Shown in pieces: positions 54,377 to 63,601 of a DNA stretch of 64,000 nt. The stretch is from Clostridium putrefaciens (lineage in GTDB: Bacteria; Bacillota; Clostridia; Clostridiales; Clostridiaceae). The first letter of the stretch is position 1; each line of letters opens with the position of its first letter. The notes under the pieces are model-generated. The model was not told the DNA's origin and ran no database searches. It saw nothing but the letters and a program-made list of their open reading frames with translations. The stretch lies in NCBI RefSeq assembly GCF_900461105.1, contig NZ_UFWZ01000001.1, forward strand, positions 2,294,001 to 2,358,000, read 5' to 3'. The position numbers were made by a program, and so were the translations under genes.

Positions 54377-56383
54377 CTATGACCAATAAACCTTTATAAT
54401 ATCTCCATCTTCTAGTTTATCTAAATAAGAAGCTTCTTTTTTATTAAGTTCTAAAGTTATTGTGCCTTTTGACATGGTAAGATCAAAATTAATATAATTA
54501 AATATATCCACAAAAACATATTCATTTTTGCCTTTAAGAACTATTTCATCTCCATTTATATTTACTTTGATTTCTATTGCTACATATTTTGTCTTTCCGT
54601 CTTTGACTGATACATCGTTTAATTTTTTATCAAAGTTATTATTTAATTTAGCCTCTTTGTATATTCTGTCTCCTTCTCTTATTATATAATCATCTTTAAG
54701 CACTTTTCCATCTTTTCTAAATATACCTTCTTCTTTTAGTGTATAATATTTGAAATCTTTTAGTGTTACAATATTTATTATTTCAATAAAATCTTCATCT
54801 TTTATTATTGAATCTATATCTTTCTCTTTACCATTAATCATACATTTAGGCTCTAAATTTTCAATTTTGTCATTATAAAAAAATGATACACAATCTACTC
54901 CTTTTATATACTCTTTTATATTAGGTTCTGAATCCTTTCCATCCAATGCAAACTTTACTTCTATAGAGTCCCCTTCTTTAACTGTGGAATCTAAACTTCC
55001 CTCTTTTCCATTTATAAATATGGTAGAATTTTTACCAAGACTACCAAATGCTAATCTTGTACTACCATTTAACGTAAATCTTATATTCTTACCATTATGT
55101 CCTATTAACATCTTAGGATTTATACCTGCTTGAAGTAATGCATCGATAGCCTTATGATTTTGAACATTAAAAAGGCTTATTACCTCACCATTTAGATAAA
55201 CATCTATAAAGTTTTCACCTAGACTTTTTATTGCCATAAGACCTATCCCAAGTACTGTAACCCCTATGCTACCGAGGGAATTATCTAGACATATACAATC
55301 TAGAACAGCTTCTCTTCCTTTTATAGCAGTTCTTTCAAGAGGTAAATTAAGTTTTTCGCTAAGCTTTTCCCTAATATATGGAGTATGAGCTCCCCCCCCT
55401 ACAAAAAAAACAGCACTTGGAGATTTATCTCCATTAAGCTCTAATATCTTATGAGCAATTGCATTAGTTATCTTATCTACAACCGGTAGTATAAGCTTTA
55501 TTATTGCCTCTGATTTAACTTTGTTTTCTAAACCTAGCACATCTTTATATGTTATATCTTCGTTAGTTAAAAGTGACCTTTTTATGATTTCAGCTGTATT
55601 AAAATCTACTAGAAAGTTCTGTGATATAACTTCTGTTATTTCATCTCCTGCCATTTGAACCATTCCAAATGCTGATATACTATCTTTATTACTTATTGCA
55701 ATATCTGAGGTACCAGCTCCTATATCTACCAATGCTAGATTTAATAATCTTAAGTTTTTAGGTATGGCTGCTTCTATTGCTGCAATAGGCTCTAAAGTAA
55801 GGCTTACAACCTTTAAATTAAGTCTATTCATCACTGAATATAAGCTATCTATTACCGTTCTTGGCAAAAATGTGGCGATAACTTCAACGCCTATATTTTT
55901 CCCCTTATGAGATAAAAGATTTGAAATCACATATCCATTAAGATAATAATTCACTATGCTATATCCAACACAATAAAGCTTACCATTTGAAGATTTATTT
56001 GTTTCATCTTCTGCTTTATTAACCGCTGTAAGTTCAAGCTTTCTTAGAGACTCTTTGCTTATTTCCTTATCCTCGTTTATATCTAAATCAGCCTTTACCT
56101 TTGTAGTTCTTAAAAATCTTCCAGCGGCAGCTATTGCCACTTCTTTTAACTTCACGCCTAACTTGTCCTCTAAGTTAAGTTTAACAGCTTCAACTGCTTC
56201 AGATACCTTGTTTATATCATGAATCTGACCATCTACCATAGATCTTTCTTCATGCTCTACATAATATTCAGCTATAACTTTCAGCTTTTTATTTTCTACT
56301 ATTCCAACTGATCCTATAACAGATCTAGTTCCTATATCTAAAGCAAATATTATATCTTTAGGATTTATATTCATTTTTTTCAT
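54377..56383 (-). CDS. FtsA-like actin-family ATPase with a long C-terminal extension
   Basis: 668 residues. The actin-like core (about 10-385) has DIGTRSVIGSVG (phosphate 1), a SHS2/1C-type subdomain, DIGAGTSDIAI (phosphate 2) and VFFVGGGAHTPYI (adenosine). FtsA proteins are usually about 400-450 residues, so about 250 extra residues follow, apparently built from short beta-rich ubiquitin-like or SLH-free modules (for example DSTVKEGDSIEVKFALDGK). No amphipathic C-terminal membrane anchor is obvious. The function may be in cell division or shape, but this is inferred from the core only. Confidence 0.75.
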   Translation of the reverse strand: MKKMNINPKDIIFALDIGTRSVIGSVGIVENKKLKVIAEYYVEHEERSMVDGQIHDINKVSEAVEAVKLNLEDKLGVKLKEVAIAAAGRFLRTTKVKADLDINEDKEISKESLRKLELTAVNKAEDETNKSSNGKLYCVGYSIVNYYLNGYVISNLLSHKGKNIGVEVIATFLPRTVIDSLYSVMNRLNLKVVSLTLEPIAAIEAAIPKNLRLLNLALVDIGAGTSDIAISNKDSISAFGMVQMAGDEITEVISQNFLVDFNTAEIIKRSLLTNEDITYKDVLGLENKVKSEAIIKLILPVVDKITNAIAHKILELNGDKSPSAVFFVGGGAHTPYIREKLSEKLNLPLERTAIKGREAVLDCICLDNSLGSIGVTVLGIGLMAIKSLGENFIDVYLNGEVISLFNVQNHKAIDALLQAGINPKMLIGHNGKNIRFTLNGSTRLAFGSLGKNSTIFINGKEGSLDSTVKEGDSIEVKFALDGKDSEPNIKEYIKGVDCVSFFYNDKIENLEPKCMINGKEKDIDSIIKDEDFIEIINIVTLKDFKYYTLKEEGIFRKDGKVLKDDYIIREGDRIYKEAKLNNNFDKKLNDVSVKDGKTKYVAIEIKVNINGDEIVLKGKNEYVFVDIFNYINFDLTMSKGTITLELNKKEASYLDKLEDGDIIKVYWS

Positions 56384-56526
56384 TTTGTACTTCGCCTTCC
56401 TATTAAAAATCTCTTATAATAACAACCTTTATCTTTTAGATATATTATACAACAAAGCCATGTAAAATCGTATTGCTTTTTTATATAACTAATAACCTAT
56501 ATTCTCAATATATCTTTTTAGTATAT

Positions 56527-58533
56527 TTAATTTAAATTTGTTATCAACTTATTCATATAAAGAACTTTAAAGTCAAATCTTCTTTTAACTCCATCTATAA
56601 ACTCTATTTCTAACTCATATCCATGTACAGAAGTTATAATTCCCTCTTTAAATGCCTTATGATAAATTTTATCTCCCTTTTTATAAGGTATAGATATTCG
56701 TTCTTCTTGTAACTTACATTCTTTTATAAATGGCGATATATCTCTTTTCTTTCCCCTCATATATTCAGTAGAATATATAAACAAGTTATCTATAGCCCTT
56801 GTTATTGCAACATAGAATAATCTACGTTCCTCTTCTAAACTATCCTTTTTACTATTAACATGTGGTATTATGTCATCATTGCAATTTATTATATATACAT
56901 TTTTAAATTCCATTCCTTTTACCCCATGAATAGTGCTCATTATAACAGCATCTTTATTTTTAATCTTTTTACTGTCTTCTATCTCTTCCTTCACATTTTC
57001 TACGTGAGCTAAAAATAAAATAATGTTATTATATTCTTCAGAGGCATTTTTAAATTCCTCTAACATATCCTCTAAATCAGATAGTTTAATTTTAAACTTT
57101 TCACTGTACTCTCTAAGGTAATTTATATATCCAAGATCCGTAATAATAAAATCTATAGCACTTCTTAAAGACAATTTATTAAGCCATAATACATCTTTTC
57201 GAAGATCCTCTACAGCCCTTGCCTGAAAGGCAGCTAACCCATCAATATCTTTCAATATACAAAAGCAATCATCTTTAAACTTATAATTTCTAACCTTATC
57301 TAAATTCACTTTACTTATATATCTAAAAGGTTTATTTATTATTCTACAAAAATCCTGTCTATTGAAAGGATCTATAGAAAGTCTTAGGTAAGCTATCATA
57401 TCTTTACATATAAAATGTTCAAAAAAATTATATTCTTTGTCTAGCAGTACAAAAGGAATCTTATTTCTTATAAACGTATCTATAAGTGGCCTTGATTCAA
57501 GATTAGTTCTATATAAAATAGCATTATCCTTATACTTGCAATCTTCCATCTGTAAATATAGGTTTATCTTTTGTGATATATCATTACTTTGAAATGCTTC
57601 ATCTAAAACCTGTTTGTTAAATATAGGCTTTCTATCTTTTCTATAAGATTTTATAACCTTATTATTTCTCATTTTATTAAATTCTATAAGATTCTTTGCT
57701 GTTTCTACTATGTTTTCTGTACTTCTATAATTATATAATAAATATATCTTACTTCCACCTTTAAATGTATTAGAAAAGTCAACCATACATTCAGGTTTAG
57801 ATCCTCTAAATGAGTATATACATTGGTCTTCATCACCCACTGCAAATATTGAATTATATTTATTTAAAAGTTTAAGTATATGTATTTGAGTATCATCACA
57901 ATCTTGAAATTCATCTACTAACATATATTTAAAAAGTTTTCTATATCCGTCTAAAATCTTTTCATCCTTTTCAAAAAGCTGTGCTGTATTTATTTGAATA
58001 TCATCAAAATCCCAAAGGCCATTTTCTTTTTTATAGCTTTCATAACCTTCAAAACAACTTCTAAAGATTTCCTTATCCATACTAGGATTGAAATCTTCTA
58101 TTTTTATAAAGCTACTCTTTAAAATTGATATATCATTAAGTACCTCTCTTACCTTTTCTTCACCTATCTCATCTAAATACTGTACAAGTACATTGTTTAT
58201 TATTCTATAGGTATCTCTTTGTTCTATAATCTTTATATTTCCATAATGCCTGTTACATATCTTGTAGAAAAGTCCATGGAAGGTTCCAAAGAAGGGTGCA
58301 TTTATGTCCTTTGTCATATTTAAATATCTTTCCTTCATATTCTGTGCCGCAGATCTTGTAAATGTTATAACTACAATATTATTAGGATTTACATTTAACT
58401 CTTTAACAATATAATTAACTCTATTCACTATTACAGTAGTTTTACCACTTCCTGGTGCAGATATTATTAAAAGGTTTTTCTCTTTTGTTGTAACCGCATT
58501 TTTTTGATATTCATCTAAAGAAAAACTCATCAT
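56527..58533 (-). CDS. UvrD/PcrA-type ATP-dependent DNA helicase
   Basis: 668 residues of superfamily 1. Walker A is SAPGSGKTTVIVNRV; Ia TFTRSAAQNMKERY; Walker B LVDEFQDCDDTQ; GDEDQCIYSFRG; and near the end STIHGVKGMEFKNVYI and VAITRAIDNLFIY. The C-terminus (about 615-668) is a small Tudor-like domain, KGDKIYHKAFKEGIITSVHG, as in UvrD-like helicases that bind RNA polymerase. GGA lies before the ATG at 58533 or 58530; start uncertain by one codon. Confidence 0.9.
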   Translation of the reverse strand: MMSFSLDEYQKNAVTTKEKNLLIISAPGSGKTTVIVNRVNYIVKELNVNPNNIVVITFTRSAAQNMKERYLNMTKDINAPFFGTFHGLFYKICNRHYGNIKIIEQRDTYRIINNVLVQYLDEIGEEKVREVLNDISILKSSFIKIEDFNPSMDKEIFRSCFEGYESYKKENGLWDFDDIQINTAQLFEKDEKILDGYRKLFKYMLVDEFQDCDDTQIHILKLLNKYNSIFAVGDEDQCIYSFRGSKPECMVDFSNTFKGGSKIYLLYNYRSTENIVETAKNLIEFNKMRNNKVIKSYRKDRKPIFNKQVLDEAFQSNDISQKINLYLQMEDCKYKDNAILYRTNLESRPLIDTFIRNKIPFVLLDKEYNFFEHFICKDMIAYLRLSIDPFNRQDFCRIINKPFRYISKVNLDKVRNYKFKDDCFCILKDIDGLAAFQARAVEDLRKDVLWLNKLSLRSAIDFIITDLGYINYLREYSEKFKIKLSDLEDMLEEFKNASEEYNNIILFLAHVENVKEEIEDSKKIKNKDAVIMSTIHGVKGMEFKNVYIINCNDDIIPHVNSKKDSLEEERRLFYVAITRAIDNLFIYSTEYMRGKKRDISPFIKECKLQEERISIPYKKGDKIYHKAFKEGIITSVHGYELEIEFIDGVKRRFDFKVLYMNKLITNLN

Positions 58534-58731
58534 TTCATTCCTTTCTTAAATCTTATATAAAATTAATGTTAATAATCATTATGTCCACTTTTACTATCTA
58601 TATTTATACTATTATATATCTTTATAAATATTATTTGTTAAAATAAAATATTAATTTATATAATATAAATTTGTTATATTATATATATAGGTTATAATTA
58701 TATAAAAGCTTAATTTAAAAGGAGATTTGAT

Positions 58732-60219
58732 ATGGCTAATATAACAAAATTCGACGTTCATAATCATAGAAATCTTACTATGTTAGTAGATTTTTATGAA
58801 TTAACCATGGGCAACGCTTATTTAAATAGCAATGTAGCAAATAAAATTGCCTATTTTGACATGTTTTTTAGAAAAGTGCCTGATGGTGGTGGATACTGCA
58901 TAATGGCTGGTGTAGACCAACTAATTCAGTATCTAAGTAGCCTTGAATTTACAAAGGAAGATATATCTTATTTAAAATCTAAAAATATGTTTTCTGATGA
59001 TTTCTTGAAATATCTTGAAGATTTTAAATTTTGTTGTGATGTTTGGGCTGTACCCGAGGGAAATCCCGTTTTCCCAAATGAACCCTTAGTAACTGTAAAA
59101 GGACCCATCATCCAATCTCAATTTATTGAAACTATGATCTTACTTACTATTAATCATCAAACCCTTATAGCCACTAAATCAAATAGAATATGTAGGGCTG
59201 CTGGTGATAGACCTGTTATGGAATTTGGTTCTAGAAGGGCTCAAGGATACGACGGAGCTATTTATGGGGCAAGGGCTGCTGTTATAGGTGGTTGTAGTTC
59301 TACAGCGTGTACTATAGCTGACGAGATCTTTGACATACCAGCTGCTGGAACCATGGCACACAGTTGGATTCAGTTATTTGAAACTGAATACGATTCATTT
59401 AAAGCCTGGGCAGAAACCTATCCTGAAAGTTGTGTTCTTCTTGTAGATACTTATAATGTTATAAAGTCTGGTATACCTAATGCTATAAAGGTCTTTGATG
59501 AAATCCTTAAACCAAAGGGGCTAAGACCTTCTGCAATTAGAATCGATAGTGGTGATATTACCTACCTTACAAAACTATGCCGCAAAATGTTAGATGAGGC
59601 TGGTTATGAAGACTGTGGAATTATCATTTCTAATTCCCTAGATGAGTACATAATATCTGATGTTCTATCACAGGGAGCAAAAATAAATAGCTTTGGAGTT
59701 GGTGAAAGATTAATTACGGCTAAATCCGAACCAGTCTTTGGTGGTGTGTACAAGTTATGTGCCATAGAAGAAGATGATGGAAGTATAACACCCAAAATTA
59801 AAATAAGTGAAAACGAAGAAAAAATAACTAATCCGGGTTTTAAAAAGATTTACAGAGTATTTGATAATAAAACACATACAGCTATAGTCGATTTAATAAC
59901 TTTAAATGATGAGGTTATAGATGAAACTAAGCCTCTTGAAATATTTAACCCTGTTTATACATGGAAGAAGAAGAAAATAAAAAACTATTATGTAAAAGAC
60001 CTTATGGTAAAGATATTTGATAAAGGTGAATCTATATACCAAAGTCCACCGGTACTTGAAATAAAAGAATATGCAAAAAAAGAAACCTCAAAACTTTGGC
60101 CTGAAGTATTAAGATTCGAAAATCCTCATACTTATTATGTAGACTTATCTACAAAGCTTTGGGGTGTAAAACAAAACTTATTACATAAGTATTCCGAATC
60201 CTATAAAGACAACGAATAA
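58732..60219 (+). CDS. pncB: Nicotinate phosphoribosyltransferase
   Basis: 495 residues. Salvages nicotinic acid into NAD synthesis with PRPP. Family blocks: FYELTMGNAYLN, EFGSRRAQGYDGAIYGARAA, AAGTMAHSWIQLF, VDTYNVIKSGIPNA and RIDSGDITYLTK. GGAGA lies before the ATG; a terminator follows. The ECF S component at 35.6-36.1 kb, if niacin-specific, would feed the same pathway. Confidence 0.95.
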   Translation: MANITKFDVHNHRNLTMLVDFYELTMGNAYLNSNVANKIAYFDMFFRKVPDGGGYCIMAGVDQLIQYLSSLEFTKEDISYLKSKNMFSDDFLKYLEDFKFCCDVWAVPEGNPVFPNEPLVTVKGPIIQSQFIETMILLTINHQTLIATKSNRICRAAGDRPVMEFGSRRAQGYDGAIYGARAAVIGGCSSTACTIADEIFDIPAAGTMAHSWIQLFETEYDSFKAWAETYPESCVLLVDTYNVIKSGIPNAIKVFDEILKPKGLRPSAIRIDSGDITYLTKLCRKMLDEAGYEDCGIIISNSLDEYIISDVLSQGAKINSFGVGERLITAKSEPVFGGVYKLCAIEEDDGSITPKIKISENEEKITNPGFKKIYRVFDNKTHTAIVDLITLNDEVIDETKPLEIFNPVYTWKKKKIKNYYVKDLMVKIFDKGESIYQSPPVLEIKEYAKKETSKLWPEVLRFENPHTYYVDLSTKLWGVKQNLLHKYSESYKDNE

Positions 60220-60233
60220 AAACGTAATAGCAA

Positions 60234-60268
60234 AAAGGCTTTCAGTAATTTGGTTATTGAAAGCCTTT
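60234..60268. terminator. Bidirectional terminator after pncB
   Basis: AAAGGCTTTCAGTAA / TTATTGAAAGCCTTT with a 5-nt loop, and A/T runs on both sides; one G-T pair. It also faces the small Cys-rich gene. Confidence 0.9.
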
Positions 60269-60291
60269 CTTAACTTAAATTTCATATGGTA

Positions 60292-60492
60292 TTATAATAT
60301 CATTTGTTCTGATTTCTCTGGTTTCTCTGATTCCTCTGTACTTAATCCCATTAATTTATCTAGTAGCATACTGTTATTAAAATCATAAAATTTAAATGGA
60401 CATTGATTATCTTTATTACAAGAAAAAAATACGCAATCTTTAAAACATTCTTGTATTTCATTATCATTAGACCAAAATGGACAATAGCTCAT
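60292..60492 (-). CDS. Small Cys-rich hypothetical protein
   Basis: 66 residues. The N-terminal 35 residues contain five Cys (4, 16, 20, 25, 31) in SYCPFW, ECFKDCVFFSCNKDNQC, suggesting a metal-binding knuckle. The tail is acidic and rich in Glu, Ser, Lys (EESEKPEKSEQ). The start is ATG 60492 after GGGGGAAGAT; the longer frame starts at 60516. I do not recognise the family. Confidence 0.65.
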   Translation of the reverse strand: MSYCPFWSNDNEIQECFKDCVFFSCNKDNQCPFKFYDFNNSMLLDKLMGLSTEESEKPEKSEQMIL

Positions 60493-60628
60493 ATCTTCTT
60501 CCCCCTTTACCACCATTGCTAATTAAAATCATTATATTCTAATTTTCCTAAAAATTAAAGGGTTAAATGTAAATATTATGTTACATATGAATAAATTAAA
60601 TACTTGTTAATTAATATTCAATTTTCTA

Positions 60629-60709
60629 TTTACTATTTTAAAGACTATGATATAATTTATAAGGTTACTATAGTGTTTTCTCCTTGTACCCACTAGTAAA
60701 AAAAGGAGG
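60629..60709 (+). promoter_or_regulatory. Promoter and candidate pseudoknot riboswitch (preQ1-like) before queT
   Basis: TTTACT and TATAAT (60650-60655, 16-bp spacer) put the start near 60660. The short leader folds as an H-type pseudoknot: stem 1 TAGTG (60671-60675) with CACTA (60691-60695); stem 2 CTCCTT (60680-60685) with AAGGAG (60703-60708), which is the ribosome site itself, joined by an A-only tract. preQ1-I riboswitches have this layout and often control queT. The bases do not match the full preQ1-I consensus, so the identity is tentative. Confidence 0.55.
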
Positions 60710-60716
60710 TGTTTTT

Positions 60717-61271
60717 ATGAATAACAAACTAATAATAATTTTATTTTCTTTTTTAACCTTATTTATGCTAATTGCAGTATTTAAGTATTATTTAAAGGAG
60801 ATATCTTTAAATAAAATGATGAAAATGGCTGTGGTCGCAGCTATCTATGCAATAATAACCATGGGGCTTGCGCCTATAAGTTATGGTCCTCTTCAAATTA
60901 GGATTTCAGAAGTTATGGTATTGCTTGCATTTATAGATCCACTTTATGTGCCAGGATTAGTTTTGGGTTGTGTACTTGCAAACATTACTAGCCCCCTTGG
61001 TATAGTAGATGTCTTCTTTGGAAGCTTTGCCACCACTATAAGCTTATTTATGATAACAAAATCAAAAAATGTTATTATTGCTTCTTTATGGCCAACAATT
61101 TTTAATAGTGTTATTTTAGGCCTAGAATTTACCTTGTTAACAAATGCTCCTTTTATAGCAACTGCTTTATACATCGCTTTTGGAGAATTTGTAGTAGTTA
61201 CAATACTTGGATCTACTATCTTTAAAGTAATACTAAACAAAAAGTATATTGTTGATCAATTGAAACTATAG
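60717..61271 (+). CDS. queT: QueT family ECF transporter S component (queuosine precursor)
   Basis: 184 residues with six membrane segments. QueT pattern: AAIYAIITMGLAPISYGPLQIRISEV (split here), LLAFIDPLYVPGLVLGCVLAN and a C-terminal PFIATALYIAFGEF. Takes up preQ0/preQ1 with the shared ECF module. ATG 60717, 7 nt after GGAGGTG; the frame extends upstream only to a TTG inside the leader. Confidence 0.9.
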   Translation: MNNKLIIILFSFLTLFMLIAVFKYYLKEISLNKMMKMAVVAAIYAIITMGLAPISYGPLQIRISEVMVLLAFIDPLYVPGLVLGCVLANITSPLGIVDVFFGSFATTISLFMITKSKNVIIASLWPTIFNSVILGLEFTLLTNAPFIATALYIAFGEFVVVTILGSTIFKVILNKKYIVDQLKL

Positions 61272-61286
61272 TAACTTAATAAAAAT

Positions 61287-61317
61287 AACCTTAGCTAAGG
61301 GTACAGTAGCTAAGGTT
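61287..61317 (+). terminator. Terminator after queT
   Basis: AACCTTAGCTA / TAGCTAAGGTT, 11-bp stem with 9-nt loop, followed by ACTTTTATATTTT. Confidence 0.85.
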
Positions 61318-61485
61318 ACTTTTATATTTTCATATGGAATATAAACTAATTTAACTTTTATTAATCTCAAAGTGATAAATTATTAACAATTACACCCGTG
61401 TTTAAATCATTCAATAAATACAATTACATAATTATAACTGTATCTCCAGTCTGTTTATACATAGTAATAGTTAATTTACAATTTT

Positions 61486-61821
61486 CTACTTGTCACACTT
61501 CTTTCCAGCGTTCTTAACTACTGTAATATTAATAATTTCATTTTGAAAAGCCTTTAGCAAAGCCTTTTCTAAAACCTTTTCCTGATCAAAGTTGGCTATA
61601 TCCTTACAAACAGCAAATACCTTGTTAAGTTCTCCGTACATATTTCTATATGAAAGTGTTACATTTGGTTTATCATACTCAACATCAATGATCTTAAGCC
61701 CCCAAGAGATTTGAGCAAAATCTTCATTAATTTGCAGCTTTGTCATGTCCCTTAACTTTTCGTCTTCTATTTTTGTGTTGTCAATTATTATTAATTCATC
61801 CCCTACTTTATATTTACTCAT
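61486..61821 (-). CDS. Conserved hypothetical protein
   Basis: 111 residues, soluble, with MSKYKVGDELIIIDNTKIED at the start (a possible small beta barrel) and a basic C-terminus NAGKKCDK. No known motif. GGAGG lies before the ATG. Single gene, function unknown. Confidence 0.6.
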   Translation of the reverse strand: MSKYKVGDELIIIDNTKIEDEKLRDMTKLQINEDFAQISWGLKIIDVEYDKPNVTLSYRNMYGELNKVFAVCKDIANFDQEKVLEKALLKAFQNEIINITVVKNAGKKCDK

Positions 61822-62055
61822 GTTCTACCTCCTTTAATTCAAGTTCATAATCTAATTTTATCATAACTTCTTTAAACATACCATTATATAAACAATTTAT
61901 ATAATAATTTATAAATATATCTTAACTTAAATGTAGATTTAAATCCTCCAACTAATTATGATAACAATCTTTGATACTATGATAATTTTTATGTTATAAT
62001 CACCTTATGTAACAGTCATTATTGCAAACTCTATAAATATAAAGGAGACATATAT

Positions 62056-62961
62056 ATGTTTGGATATGTTACTCCATGTAAGATGGAACTTAAAATAAAA
62101 GATTTCGAAATATTTAAAGCTTATTATTGTGGTGTATGTAAGTCTATAAAAAGTAGTTATGGTAATATACCACGTATTTCTCTTAATTATGATATGACCT
62201 TTTTAGCTATCCTAATAGATGCTCTTTTAGATGAACCCTTCCATCTAAATCTTAAACGTTGTCCTGTTCATCCACTAAAGAAAAGGTTATATGTTACTAA
62301 TAACAACTCAGTAAATTATGCTTCAAACCTTAATATAACTTTGACACATTATAAACTTTTAGATGATTTGAATGACGAAAAGGATTTTAAATATAAAATA
62401 CTATATTCAATTTCTAATCTGTACATAAAAAAAAATCCGCTCTATCTAAAAGATGTTGAAAGTCAAATACAGATCTCCCTAGAAAAACTTTCAACCCAAG
62501 AAAAAAATATAAACGAAACTAATATAGATAGTATAAGTGACACCTTTGCTGATCTTACAGGTATACTTTTAACAAGTTATAACTTTAAGGATCATAGCTT
62601 TATAGAAGACCTTTATTGGCTTGGATACAACCTTGGAAAATGGATATATCTAATAGATGCTATAGATGACTTAAAGGATGATATGAAACATAATAAATTT
62701 AACCCTATAAATCATTGTTTTAATGAAAATAATTTAAGTTATTTAGAGTTTTATCCTTTAATAAAAGATAGGGTTGAGTTTACATTAGTTTACTGTGCTT
62801 CACAATGCATTGATATCTTTTACAAACTACCAATTAAAAAGAATAAAGATTTAATAGAAAATATATTAAAATATGGCTTAATGGAAAAAACGGATAAAGT
62901 ATTCTTCCCTGAAAAATATAATAAAGATAATATTTATATAAATCTAAAAAAGGAAGTGTAA
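62056..62961 (+). CDS. DUF5685 family protein
   Basis: 301 residues. The N-terminus [20 protein letters not shown] and the [14 protein letters not shown] segment with CxxC (30-33) are typical of DUF5685. A later [17 protein letters not shown] stretch is acidic. It is followed 5 bp later by the J-domain gene, an order seen in other clostridia. Function unknown; possibly metal- or protein-binding. Confidence 0.8.
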   Translation: MFGYVTPCKMELKIKDFEIFKAYYCGVCKSIKSSYGNIPRISLNYDMTFLAILIDALLDEPFHLNLKRCPVHPLKKRLYVTNNNSVNYASNLNITLTHYKLLDDLNDEKDFKYKILYSISNLYIKKNPLYLKDVESQIQISLEKLSTQEKNINETNIDSISDTFADLTGILLTSYNFKDHSFIEDLYWLGYNLGKWIYLIDAIDDLKDDMKHNKFNPINHCFNENNLSYLEFYPLIKDRVEFTLVYCASQCIDIFYKLPIKKNKDLIENILKYGLMEKTDKVFFPEKYNKDNIYINLKKEV

Positions 62962-62966
62962 TTATT

Positions 62967-63563
62967 ATGACAGATCCATATAAAATACTAGGAATTAAAG
63001 AAACGGCTACAGATGAAGAGATAAAATTAGCCTATAGAGAACTTGCTAAAAAGTATCACCCTGATCAATATGGAAATAATCCATTAAAAGATCTAGCAGA
63101 GGATAAGATGAGAGAAATAAATGAAGCTTATAATTATCTTTTAAAAGATTCTAAAAACAATAGTTCAAACCAAAATTATAGTAATGAAAATTATCATTCT
63201 GAATATAATAATCTTAGTGAAATAAGAATGTATATTCAAAGAGGAGATATAAGATCTGCTGAAAGCGCTCTAAATAATATAAAAGTAAGGAACGGTGAAT
63301 GGAATTATCTTATGGGTATGGTTCATCTAAAAAAGGGTTGGAATGATAGTGCATTCAATTATATATCAATAGCTTGTAGGTTAGATCCTAATAACTTTGA
63401 ATATAGGCAAGCATTAAATATGATGAATAATAGTACTACAGGTTATAGACAATCATACGGTAATTCTAGTAGCAATGGTGGTGCCTGTGATATATGTCTT
63501 AAGCTTTGGTGCCTTGATACTATGTGCGAATGCTTCGGTGGAGATTGTATCCCTTGTTGCTAA
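62967..63563 (+). CDS. J-domain protein with a Cys-rich tail
   Basis: 198 residues. A N-terminal J domain (1-70) with the HPD motif in KKYHPDQYG, a spacer rich in Asn and Ser, a TPR-like middle ([20 protein letters not shown]) and a C-terminal tail with eight Cys in about 25 residues (CDICLKLW, then CCx-type pairs). Likely recruits an Hsp70 for a specific client, perhaps the DUF5685 or membrane partner next to it. Confidence 0.85.
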   Translation: MTDPYKILGIKETATDEEIKLAYRELAKKYHPDQYGNNPLKDLAEDKMREINEAYNYLLKDSKNNSSNQNYSNENYHSEYNNLSEIRMYIQRGDIRSAESALNNIKVRNGEWNYLMGMVHLKKGWNDSAFNYISIACRLDPNNFEYRQALNMMNNSTTGYRQSYGNSSSNGGACDICLKLWCLDTMCECFGGDCIPCC

Positions 63564-63601
63564 GTAATAATTAATAAATTAAATAAATAAGGAGGATTTA
63601 A

